Origin: Gammaproteobacteria bacterium
GTDB taxonomy: Bacteria; Pseudomonadota; Gammaproteobacteria; Steroidobacterales; Foliamicaceae
Direction of reading: 5' to 3'
NCBI GenBank assembly: GCA_009845905.1
Contig: VXYS01000013.1
Coordinates: forward strand, 34,924-98,923
DNA: 64,000 bases
Made by a program: the position numbers and the translations under genes. Each line of letters begins with the position of its first letter. The first letter of the stretch is position 1. The notes under the pieces are model-generated. The model did not search any database. It saw nothing but the letters and a program-made list of their open reading frames with translations, and was not told the DNA's origin. Shown one piece after another: positions 9,048-16,305 of this stretch.

Positions 9048-10592
9048 TCAGCGTGGCCGCAGATCCTCGGGGAAATGATCCAGGACGCTGATTACGGGGA
9101 AGGGGGCCATTCCGCCCAGCGCGCACAGCGAACCGGCAATCATCGTATCGCACAAGTCCCGTAACAATAGCAGGTTGCCGGACTCGTCGTCGCCGCTCAG
9201 GATCCGGTCGATGACTTCCACGCCCCGCACCGCGCCGATCCGGCATGGCGTGCATTTCCCGCAGGACTCGATGGCGCAGAACTCCATGGCGAAACGGGCC
9301 TGCTCGCCCATGTCCACGGTATCGTCGAAAACCACCAGGCCACCGTGGCCGATCATGCCGCCAATCTCGTCGAACGCTTCGTAGTCCAGCGGCGTGTCGA
9401 ACTGCGAAGGGTGAATGTAAGCGCCCAGCGGCCCGCCCGCCTGTACCGCCCGGATCGGCCGGCCGGTGGCCGTGCCGCCGCCGAAGTCCTCCAGCAACTC
9501 GCGCAGGGAGCGGCCGAAACCGATCTCCACCAGCCCGCCACGCCTGACGTTGCCCGCCAGTTGCACGGTCAGCGTTCCTCTCGAACGGCCCATGCCGTAG
9601 TCCCGGTAGTGCTTGGCGCCCTCGGCCAGGATGATCGGCACGGACGCCAGGGTAATGACGTTGTTGACGATGGTGGGCGCTCCGAACAGGCCCTTGATCG
9701 CCGGCAGCGGGGGACGGAAGCGGATCACGCCGCGCTTGCCTTCGAGGCTCTCCAGCATGGAGGTCTCCTCTCCGCAGATGTAGGCCCCGGCGGCTTCGCG
9801 AACCTCCAGGTGAAAGGTCTGGCCGCTGTCCATGACATTGTTTCCCAGCAGGCCCGCCGCCTCCGCGATTGCGATGGCCTCGTTCATGATCCGGATCGCC
9901 AGCGGGTATTCGGCGCGCAGATAGACGTAGCCCTGCGTTGCGCCGACCGCAAGTCCGGCGATGGTCATACCCTCGATGAGCACGAAGGGATCGCTTTCCA
10001 TGATCATTCGGTCGGCATAGGTGCCGGAATCTCCCTCGTCCGCGTTGCAGGTGACGTACTTCTGCGCGCCCTCGGCGTTGAGCACGGTACGCCACTTGAT
10101 GCCGGTGGGAAAGGCGGCGCCGCCGCGGCCCCGCAGCCCGGATTCGGTGACGATGCCGATGATCTCGTCCCGCGACAGTTCCACGGCCCTGGCAAGCCCC
10201 CGGTAGCCGCCATGGGCGTGATAGTCGTCCAGCGACAGCGGGTCCGTGATGCCCACGCGCGCGAACGTGAGACGGGACTGCTCCGCGAGCCAGGGAATCT
10301 CCTCCGTGGGGCCCAGTCCCAGCGCATGCCGGCCCGCCGTGAGAAATCCGGCGTCGAAGAGTGCCGGAACGTCGGCGGATTGCACCGGCCCGTACGCGTG
10401 ACGCACGCCGCCTGCCTCGACCTCGATCATGGGTTCCCGCCAGTACAGGCCGCGCGAACCGTTGCGCACCACGGTGACGGCTTCGCCGCGCATGCCGGCC
10501 TCGGCCGCAATCGCGGCCGACACGTCGTCGGCACCCATGGACCGCGCCGTGGTATCGCGGGGAACGAAGACCCTGTGTTCCACCACCGCCAT
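9048..10592 (-). CDS. fdsB: NAD-dependent formate dehydrogenase beta subunit (NuoF-like)
   Basis: 514 residues. Carries the FMN and NAD sites through which electrons leave the enzyme. The N-terminal ~100 residues are a thioredoxin-like extension, as in FdsB, followed by the NuoF core: GLRGRGGAAFPTG (about 152-164) and CNADEGDSGTY bind FMN/NAD, and ESCGKCTPCR plus a downstream Cys holds the 4Fe-4S cluster. The start ATG is 3 bases after the fdsG stop, so the two are probably translated together. Confidence 0.94.
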   Translation of the reverse strand: MAVVEHRVFVPRDTTARSMGADDVSAAIAAEAGMRGEAVTVVRNGSRGLYWREPMIEVEAGGVRHAYGPVQSADVPALFDAGFLTAGRHALGLGPTEEIPWLAEQSRLTFARVGITDPLSLDDYHAHGGYRGLARAVELSRDEIIGIVTESGLRGRGGAAFPTGIKWRTVLNAEGAQKYVTCNADEGDSGTYADRMIMESDPFVLIEGMTIAGLAVGATQGYVYLRAEYPLAIRIMNEAIAIAEAAGLLGNNVMDSGQTFHLEVREAAGAYICGEETSMLESLEGKRGVIRFRPPLPAIKGLFGAPTIVNNVITLASVPIILAEGAKHYRDYGMGRSRGTLTVQLAGNVRRGGLVEIGFGRSLRELLEDFGGGTATGRPIRAVQAGGPLGAYIHPSQFDTPLDYEAFDEIGGMIGHGGLVVFDDTVDMGEQARFAMEFCAIESCGKCTPCRIGAVRGVEVIDRILSGDDESGNLLLLRDLCDTMIAGSLCALGGMAPFPVISVLDHFPEDLRPR

Positions 10593-10595
10593 CGT

Positions 10596-11117
10596 TCAGC
10601 CCTCTTCCAGCAATTCGTCCATGCGTTGGGGCGTCACCCGACCGTACACGAAATCATCGATCATCACCGCTGGCGAACAGGCACAGTTTCCGAGGCAAAA
10701 AATCGGTTCCAGGCTGATCCGGCCATCGGCGGTGGTCTCATGAAAGCCGATGCCCAGCCGCTCCCTGGTGTGTCTTTCCAGTGCTCGGGCTCCCATGGCC
10801 TGGCAGGCCTCGGCCCGGCACAGGTACAGCGTCCTGCGGCCCGGCGGCGTGGTTCTGAACAGGTGGTAGAAGCTGATGACGCCGTGCACTTCGGCGCGGG
10901 AGACGTTGAACGCCTGGGCCACGGTCGGCACGGCCTCGGGAGGCACGTAGCCGAGTTCGTCCTGAATAGCGTGCAGGGCTGGCAGCAATCCCCCGGGTCG
11001 GGCCGCATGGCGCGCGGCTATCCCGGAGATCAGCGCCTCACGCACGCCTGCGCCGCTGCCTGCACCCTGCGTGCTCAACAGCGACTCCGAGGCAATTTCC
11101 GATCGGTCATTTTCCAT
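10596..11117 (-). CDS. fdsG: NAD-dependent formate dehydrogenase gamma subunit (NuoE-like)
   Basis: 173 residues. Thioredoxin-fold 2Fe-2S protein; ligands Cys100, Cys105, Cys141 and Cys145 in LCRAEAC and FCLGNCACSPA. First gene of the fdsG-B-A-D-fdhD operon. The 73-base gap to the upstream cysC gene on the same strand contains a small hairpin (11170-11185). No regulator gene of the LysR type, often found beside fds operons, is visible here. Confidence 0.93.
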   Translation of the reverse strand: MENDRSEIASESLLSTQGAGSGAGVREALISGIAARHAARPGGLLPALHAIQDELGYVPPEAVPTVAQAFNVSRAEVHGVISFYHLFRTTPPGRRTLYLCRAEACQAMGARALERHTRERLGIGFHETTADGRISLEPIFCLGNCACSPAVMIDDFVYGRVTPQRMDELLEEG

Positions 11118-11169
11118 GCGCCCGCATCTTCCGGGCAGATCAGAAATCCTACCTTATGTTCCAGCATGT

Positions 11170-11185
11170 CGCGGCTGGGGCCGCG
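11170..11185. terminator. Small hairpin between cysC and fdsG
   Basis: CGCGGC-TGGG-GCCGCG: a 6 bp GC stem with a 4-base loop, just downstream of the cysC stop on the minus strand. No T-tract follows on that strand, so it is at most a weak or factor-dependent terminator. Confidence 0.25.
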
Positions 11186-11190
11186 CCACC

Positions 11191-11778
11191 TCAAATGTGT
11201 TCTCTCTCGTGCAGGTAGCGGATCACCCGGCCTGCCAGTTCGCCCGGCGGGCTTTCCGCCGACCGGAGCCGGATGTCCGGGTTTTCCGGCGGTTCGTAGG
11301 GTGAATCGATGCCGGTGACGTCCTGGATATCGCCGGCTCGCGCGCTGGCGTAAAGCCCCTTCGGATCGCGCCGTTCGCACACATGAAGTGGCGCATCGAC
11401 GAAGATCTCCACGAACCGGTCGGGGCCGGCCATCGCGCGGATTCGCTGCCGTTGCTTGCGGAAGGGCGAGATCAGGGCCGCCACTGCGATCGTTCCGGTG
11501 TCGAGAAGGAGTTTGGCGGCGTGCCCGGCGCGGCGCACGCTCTCGTTGCGGGCCGCGCGGCTGAACCCGAGGTCGCTGTTGAGACCCTGGCGGAGGTCGT
11601 CGCCGTCGAGCACGAAGGCGCGGACGCCCAGTGTTTCAAGCTTCCGGGCGATTTCCCGGGCGAGGGTCGTCTTGCCGGCGGCGGGCAAGCCGGTCAGCCA
11701 GAGAATGCAGGGCTTGCGGGCTTCGCGCAGACGACTTTCACTACCGGCGGAGGCACGGCCTGCGACTCGCGCGGTCAT
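11191..11778 (-). CDS. cysC: Adenylylsulfate (APS) kinase
   Basis: 195 residues, standard size. Phosphorylates APS to PAPS. P-loop GLPAAGKT (30-37); the DGDDLRQGLNSDLGFS block (58-73) binds APS, followed by RNESVRR; ISPFRKQRQ holds the serine that forms the phospho-enzyme in E. coli CysC. The chosen ATG overlaps the cysD stop by four bases (ATGA); the open frame continues upstream but only as shadow of cysD. Together with cysD it would make PAPS, but the GTPase subunit cysN is not beside them. Confidence 0.9.
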   Translation of the reverse strand: MTARVAGRASAGSESRLREARKPCILWLTGLPAAGKTTLAREIARKLETLGVRAFVLDGDDLRQGLNSDLGFSRAARNESVRRAGHAAKLLLDTGTIAVAALISPFRKQRQRIRAMAGPDRFVEIFVDAPLHVCERRDPKGLYASARAGDIQDVTGIDSPYEPPENPDIRLRSAESPPGELAGRVIRYLHEREHI

Positions 11779-12623
11779 GGGCGCCCCTCCTGCTTCCTGC
11801 CTGCTTCGGCGGCGGGCCGGTCGACTGCGCGCCAATAGCGCTCGGGCGTCCGGACGCGGCGAAGCTCGCGCAGAACGCCGGCAACATCCACCGCCTCCGA
11901 TTCCACGGCGCCCGTCAATGGCCAGCAACCCAGCGTGCGGAACCGCACCTTCCGCATACCGGGCTTCTCGCCGTCCGCCAGCGTCATTCGTTCGTCGGCC
12001 CGGACGATCAGCATTCCCTTCCTCCGGACCACCGGCCTCGGTGCAGCGAAATAGAGCGGCGGCAACGGTATGTTCTCGGCCTGAACATAGCGCCACACGT
12101 CCATCTCGGTCCAATCATGCAACGGGAATACGCGCATTGTCCCGCCGCTGCCGGCGGGCCCCTCGGAGAGCCGCGAATCGGCCCTGAAGCGCTCCTCGTC
12201 GCCCCGCGCCCCGTCGATCATGACGTCAAAGCCGTAGAGTTCAAGGGCGTCTTGCAACGCCTCGGTCTTCATGACCCGGATATGGGTCTCGGCGCCGTGG
12301 CTGAACGGCCCGATTCCGCGCGCAAGTCCTTCCCGGTTGACATGAACGATCAGCTTCATGCCCGCTTCGGCCGCCGTTCGGTCCCGGAACTCATAGGCTT
12401 CGGGAAACTTCCAGTTCGTATCCACGTGCAGCAGCGGAAACGGCGGAAGCGTGGGCGCGAATGCCTTCTGGGCGAGGCGCAACATCACCGCGGAATCCTT
12501 GCCGGCCGAGAACAGCAGCACCGGCCGGCCAAACGCTTCCACCGCTTCGCGCACGATGCGCATTGCCCCGGACTCCAGCCGGCGCAGATCGACCGGTGGG
12601 TCCCGGCGCGTTTCCGTGGACAA
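11775..12623 (-). CDS. cysD: Sulfate adenylyltransferase small subunit
   Basis: 282 residues. PAPS-reductase fold ATP pyrophosphatase; FSAGKDSAVML near residue 40 is the PP-loop and PFPLLHVDTNWKFPE matches the CysD family closely. CysD makes APS from sulfate and ATP but normally needs the GTPase CysN. Here cysD is followed directly by cysC, with no cysN or cysNC in the window. It may use a cysN elsewhere or serve a special PAPS need such as sulfation. It starts 2 bases after the stop of the upstream VOC gene. Confidence 0.88.
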   Translation of the reverse strand: MSTETRRDPPVDLRRLESGAMRIVREAVEAFGRPVLLFSAGKDSAVMLRLAQKAFAPTLPPFPLLHVDTNWKFPEAYEFRDRTAAEAGMKLIVHVNREGLARGIGPFSHGAETHIRVMKTEALQDALELYGFDVMIDGARGDEERFRADSRLSEGPAGSGGTMRVFPLHDWTEMDVWRYVQAENIPLPPLYFAAPRPVVRRKGMLIVRADERMTLADGEKPGMRKVRFRTLGCWPLTGAVESEAVDVAGVLRELRRVRTPERYWRAVDRPAAEAGRKQEGRP

Positions 12624-12624
12624 A

Positions 12625-13581
12625 TCAGCCCTCTTCGGTCAGCTCCAGCAATTCCTCATTGGCGCCCAGCAGCAGCGCCACGCGCGTTTCGCCCACTTGC
12701 GTCGGCCCCCGCAGGAGCGTGGCGCCGGCCTTGCAGGCCTTCTCGAGCGTGGCGTCCAGTTCGCTTGCCGTGTAGCTGAACAGGTTCACGCCCAGCTTGC
12801 CGGGACGCATCCGGCCCGTCAGCCGCTTGCCCGGGACGCCCGCGAAATGCACGAACAGGAGCTTGCCGCTGGGTTCGCCGGGCGCCGCCACCAGCAGGAA
12901 GTACATGCCGGTCGCGGTGCCGACGCCGGTGAGGCGGCGCGCGAGGTCCAGGTTTTCCTCCGGCACCCAGGCGTCGGTCCCGGCCTCCATGCCCAGCGCG
13001 TCGCAATACAGCCGCCGGGCGGCCTCGGGGTCGGCGCACACGACCGACGTCGTGGCGATTTCCGAGAAGCGCACTCCGGCGGGCAACTCGCGCATGGATT
13101 CGGGCGGATGGCGGTGGCCGATCATGAGCAGGGCGGGAACGCCGTCGGGTCCCGAGAACAGGCATTCCTCGCTCTCGATGTCGCCCACCTCGTAGCGGAT
13201 CGGCTCCGAGCGGAACCCATACCCGGCTCCGGTGATGGCTTCGACGGCAGCGCTCATCGGCGCCGGCACGTAGAAGTCGATCGCCTTGGGGCCGATGTCG
13301 GTGGACGAGTCGACCGCGCCGGCGCCATGGTCCAGGCGCACCGACTCCGTTGGAGCGGGCGAGTATTGCGCCAGCCGCAAGTGCCCGGCAGGGTAGCCAC
13401 CGCAGGACAGTACGACCAGCCGCGCCGTCACGTTCCCGGGCAATCCCCAGGCATCCAGCAGCGCACGCGGCGCTTCTCCGTCGCTTTCCACCTGTAATCC
13501 CATAACGTCCCGGAACAGGCCCAGCGACTCGTCCATGTCGCTGACGCCCACGGTCACCGACGTCATGCCGTAAACGCTCAT
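12625..13581 (-). CDS. Two-domain VOC (glyoxalase/bleomycin-resistance fold) protein
   Basis: 318 residues from the ATG that overlaps the stop of the preceding VOC gene (TGATG). Two VOC modules in tandem: one begins MTSVTVGVSDMDESLGLF, the second IATTSVVCADPEAARRLY. The fold covers metal-dependent lyases, isomerases and dioxygenases acting on small molecules, so substrate cannot be named. It shares the double-module layout with its upstream neighbour; the pair probably forms one enzyme or acts on one pathway. The longer open frame upstream is a shadow of the neighbour gene. Confidence 0.75.
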   Translation of the reverse strand: MSVYGMTSVTVGVSDMDESLGLFRDVMGLQVESDGEAPRALLDAWGLPGNVTARLVVLSCGGYPAGHLRLAQYSPAPTESVRLDHGAGAVDSSTDIGPKAIDFYVPAPMSAAVEAITGAGYGFRSEPIRYEVGDIESEECLFSGPDGVPALLMIGHRHPPESMRELPAGVRFSEIATTSVVCADPEAARRLYCDALGMEAGTDAWVPEENLDLARRLTGVGTATGMYFLLVAAPGEPSGKLLFVHFAGVPGKRLTGRMRPGKLGVNLFSYTASELDATLEKACKAGATLLRGPTQVGETRVALLLGANEELLELTEEG

Positions 13582-14591
13582 CACGCGTCCTCCATCAGTA
13601 CCTGCAGCGCTCCGCTGCCGGGGTTGCGGACCAGCATCGCGGAAACGCTGCCCGAACCCGGCCAGGGAGTGGCCTGCGGCTTGCTCAGGACCTCGGCTTT
13701 CAGGGCGCCGCACTGGCCGGCCGCCTCATCCAGGTCGCCGACCGCGAAGGCCTGGGCCAGATAGCCGATGTTCGGCGCCCTGGCCCGCTCGATCAGGGAC
13801 TCGCACTCGTAGTTCAGCGGCTGGCTCAGCACCACCTTGCCGAACATGTGGTTGCCCTGCATGAACACGACGCGGGTCTTCGCGTCCACGGGCAGGCTCA
13901 GCATGCGGTTGGATTCGGGCGAACCCAGGACCTCGTCGATCAGCGGCCTCATTTTCAGCACCTGCTGATAAAAGGCCATCGCACGTTCGCTGGAATCCAC
14001 GCCATGCGAACTGGTCACGATGGGCGTGAAACCGGCGTCCGTGTAGCCGCGCTGCTCCACGTAGGCGCGCATCTGGCCCACCCGCGTCGCCGTGTCGCGG
14101 GTGGCGAGTTCCACGAGGTTGATCGGCACCCGGTCCGGTCCTTCAAAGATGCCTTCTATGGGGTCGCCCACGTCGTCCCCGAAAAAGTGCTGTACGGGAT
14201 CGGACCAGAGCACGTAGCCGTCTTTCTTCAATCCCTCGAAATCGCGGCGAATGTCGGCGGTATAGAAATTGAGATTGAAGCATCCGTAGGCCCGAACAAT
14301 GCTGCGGTCGCGAATTTCCACGGGCCTGGCGCTGCCTTCGGGCAGATGAAAGTCGAGCAGCAGGACCTGGCCCACGCCCTCGTCGCCTTGCCCCAGCAGG
14401 ATGCCGCGGGCGGACGCTCCGCCGTTCAGGTTCCAGAATCTTCGAAAGGCCGGGCCGCTCAGCAATTCGTCGGCGAGAACCGACAAACCGATGCGGTCCC
14501 GGTAGAAGGCCAGTGATTTTTCGATGTCGCGGCAGCCGATAACGGCCGCCCGCATCGGCGACCCGTCCGGCGCAATGATTTCCTCGGCCAC
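13581..14591 (-). CDS. Two-domain VOC family protein
   Basis: 336 residues from a GTG with GAGG about 8 bases upstream. Module 1 begins MRAAVIGCRDIEKSLAFYRDRIGL; module 2 begins near FTPIVTSSHGVDSSERAMAFY. Both have the beta-alpha-beta-beta-beta layout of vicinal oxygen chelate proteins. Function not recognised. It is the first gene of a minus-strand run VOC-VOC-cysD-cysC with overlaps or 1-2 base gaps, which suggests co-transcription with the sulfate-activation genes. Confidence 0.72.
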   Translation of the reverse strand: MAEEIIAPDGSPMRAAVIGCRDIEKSLAFYRDRIGLSVLADELLSGPAFRRFWNLNGGASARGILLGQGDEGVGQVLLLDFHLPEGSARPVEIRDRSIVRAYGCFNLNFYTADIRRDFEGLKKDGYVLWSDPVQHFFGDDVGDPIEGIFEGPDRVPINLVELATRDTATRVGQMRAYVEQRGYTDAGFTPIVTSSHGVDSSERAMAFYQQVLKMRPLIDEVLGSPESNRMLSLPVDAKTRVVFMQGNHMFGKVVLSQPLNYECESLIERARAPNIGYLAQAFAVGDLDEAAGQCGALKAEVLSKPQATPWPGSGSVSAMLVRNPGSGALQVLMEDA

Positions 14592-14672
14592 AAGATACCT
14601 CTGTGTGTTTGTCCCCCGCGTATGGCGGCGGTTAGTCTAAACCCAATTGCCGGCGCACTCCGCGCTTCGGCG

Positions 14673-14700
14673 TTGCAACGCCCCCGGGGGTGCGTATTAT
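14673..14700 (+). promoter_or_regulatory. Predicted sigma70-type promoter for the methyltransferase gene
   Basis: TTGCAA (14673-14678), 16-base spacer, TATTAT (14695-14700), 28 bases before the ATG. The spacer holds the 10-base palindrome CCCCCGGGGG. Match is 4/6 and 5/6 to consensus. The strong SD AACGGAGGA follows. Confidence 0.45.
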
Positions 14701-14727
14701 GATTCGGAGGAACGGAGGACTGCTGTC

Positions 14728-15927
14728 ATGACCGATTACGTACGCCACGACCTGCGGATCGAGCCCACCCGGGACGAGTTGTCGCGCCAGCGTTTCGTCT
14801 CCGAGATACGCCGCCATATCCTCGGCGACCTGGCAAACGGGATGCGCGCGACGTACCACAGGAAGGTGGAACCGGCGCTCGTTCGCGAAAAGGGCCGGGA
14901 GCCCGAAGACGGCGTTGAGGTCCACCGGGCCATGCGCGGCGAACGCGCCTACCGCTTCTATTCCGCCATGCGCGTGAACTGCCAGAAACTCGTCTGGCGT
15001 TCGGTCATCCCCACGGTGGAACGCCACCTGGAGGACCTGAACCGCAAGGTCGCCGACGTGGGCGCCAATGGAGGTGGACACGGCGGTTCGGTGACGCTCG
15101 ACCCGGAGCTGGAAACGCCGCCGTACGTGGCCAACCACGACGTGCATATGATGCCGGGCTGCTACCACACGGAATACGGCCACGATGACGCGGCGGCGGG
15201 CGCGATCTACGACAACGGCACCGCCGTGTTCAGCATGGGGCTGTTCGGCAGCGCCCGCGACGACATCGGCGCCAGCATCGCGCGTTTCATTGCACTGAAA
15301 TTTCCGGAACTGCGCCCGCGCCGCATCCTGGACATGGGCTGCTCGATCGGTTCGAACACCGTGCCCTGGGCGCGCACCTTTCCCGATGCGGAAGTGCACG
15401 CGGTGGACGTGGCGGCACCGCTGTTGCGGTACGCCCACGCTCGCGCCGAAGTGCTGGGTGCGCGGGTTCATTACCGGCAGATGGACGCGTCGCAATGCGA
15501 TTTCGGCGGCGAGCCCGGTTTCGACATCGTCTGGTCGTCGATGTTCCTGCACGAATTGCCGCCGAAGAAGGTGCGCGCGGTATTCCGCGAGGCTCACCGG
15601 CTGCTTCGCCCCGGCGGGCTGATGCTGCACATGGAACTGCCCCCGAACTGCCGCACCGTGCCGTACGAGAGTTTCTATTTCGACTGGGACAGCTATTACA
15701 ACCAGGAGCCCTACTACAAGGCTTTCCGCGACATGCGTCCGATCGACTGCTGCACGGCGGCGGGCTTCGACGAGTCGAAATTCGTGGAATTCATCGTGCC
15801 CAGCATTGCCCGCAACGGCGAAGAGGAACTTCAGGCTTACGTGTCGCGGGACGACATAACCGTGGACGAGAACACCGGCCGCCTGGTGCCTTCGATCCGC
15901 TGGTATTGCTTCGGCGCCTGGAAGTAG
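14728..15927 (+). CDS. Class I SAM-dependent methyltransferase
   Basis: 399 residues. A Rossmann methyltransferase domain begins at motif I, ILDMGCSIGSN (200-210), with the acidic post-I motif AVDVAAPLL and a motif IV region FDIVWSSMFLHELPP. The N-terminal ~170 residues (RRHILGDL..., YHRKVEPA...) are not part of that fold and may be a substrate-recognition domain. Substrate unknown. Start chosen at ATG 14728 because of the GGAGGAACGGAGG just upstream; the frame is open a little further 5'. It is followed 10 bases later by a small gene and then a TonB receptor, so the three may be functionally linked. Confidence 0.8.
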   Translation: MTDYVRHDLRIEPTRDELSRQRFVSEIRRHILGDLANGMRATYHRKVEPALVREKGREPEDGVEVHRAMRGERAYRFYSAMRVNCQKLVWRSVIPTVERHLEDLNRKVADVGANGGGHGGSVTLDPELETPPYVANHDVHMMPGCYHTEYGHDDAAAGAIYDNGTAVFSMGLFGSARDDIGASIARFIALKFPELRPRRILDMGCSIGSNTVPWARTFPDAEVHAVDVAAPLLRYAHARAEVLGARVHYRQMDASQCDFGGEPGFDIVWSSMFLHELPPKKVRAVFREAHRLLRPGGLMLHMELPPNCRTVPYESFYFDWDSYYNQEPYYKAFRDMRPIDCCTAAGFDESKFVEFIVPSIARNGEEELQAYVSRDDITVDENTGRLVPSIRWYCFGAWK

Positions 15928-15937
15928 GGCCGGGCCG

Positions 15938-16231
15938 TTGCCCAAGGATCCCCCCGAGGCGCGGCTGAAGGACCTGACCCGCGGCAAGCAGCCGCGGTTC
16001 TTCGATGTCCAGGGCGTCGACGAACTGGTGTCCATTACGATGGGCCTCGCGCAGGAGCTCTGGGCGGTCAGGGAGCGCCTCGCGGCCGTCGAAGCGCTCG
16101 GCAAGTCGGGCGTCACCGCCGCGGCCGTGGAAACCTACGAGTTCAGCGACGAAGAGCGCGCCGCCCTGGACCGGGAGCGCAAGGAATTCATCGAGCGCAT
16201 CTACTTCGTACTGCGGGAAGGCGAAGACTAG
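15938..16231 (+). CDS. Small hypothetical protein (97 aa) downstream of methyltransferase
   Basis: Not recognised. TTG start 10 bases after the methyltransferase stop; no ATG or GTG in frame before residue ~35. Mostly helical and charged, with a heptad-like stretch around VDELVSITMGLAQELWAVRERLAAVEAL and an acidic end rich in Glu. No signal peptide or membrane segment. The close spacing to the methyltransferase suggests a partner subunit or adaptor, but that is inference. Confidence 0.6.
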   Translation: MPKDPPEARLKDLTRGKQPRFFDVQGVDELVSITMGLAQELWAVRERLAAVEALGKSGVTAAAVETYEFSDEERAALDRERKEFIERIYFVLREGED

Positions 16232-16246
16232 CGCTTCCGCCCGGTA

Positions 16247-16275
16247 CTGACCTGCCGGCGGTTTTTCGTTATATT
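16247..16275 (+). promoter_or_regulatory. Predicted sigma70-type promoter for the TonB receptor gene
   Basis: CTGACC (16247-16252), 17-base spacer, TATATT (16270-16275). Transcription would start near 16282, after the ATG at 16279, which supports the ATG at 16306 as the translation start. Confidence 0.45.
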
Positions 16276-16305
16276 GCAATGGCTTTTCTGTCCAGGGGAC
16301 AACCT

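Noticed and set aside
9345..11318. 657-codon plus-strand frame across fdsB/fdsG
   Set aside because: Shadow of two well-supported genes; spans their junction without any promoter or ribosome site.
16279..16305. Earlier ATG for the TonB receptor
   Set aside because: It lies at the predicted transcription start and would place nine residues ahead of a normal signal peptide; the ATG at 16306 has a ribosome site.
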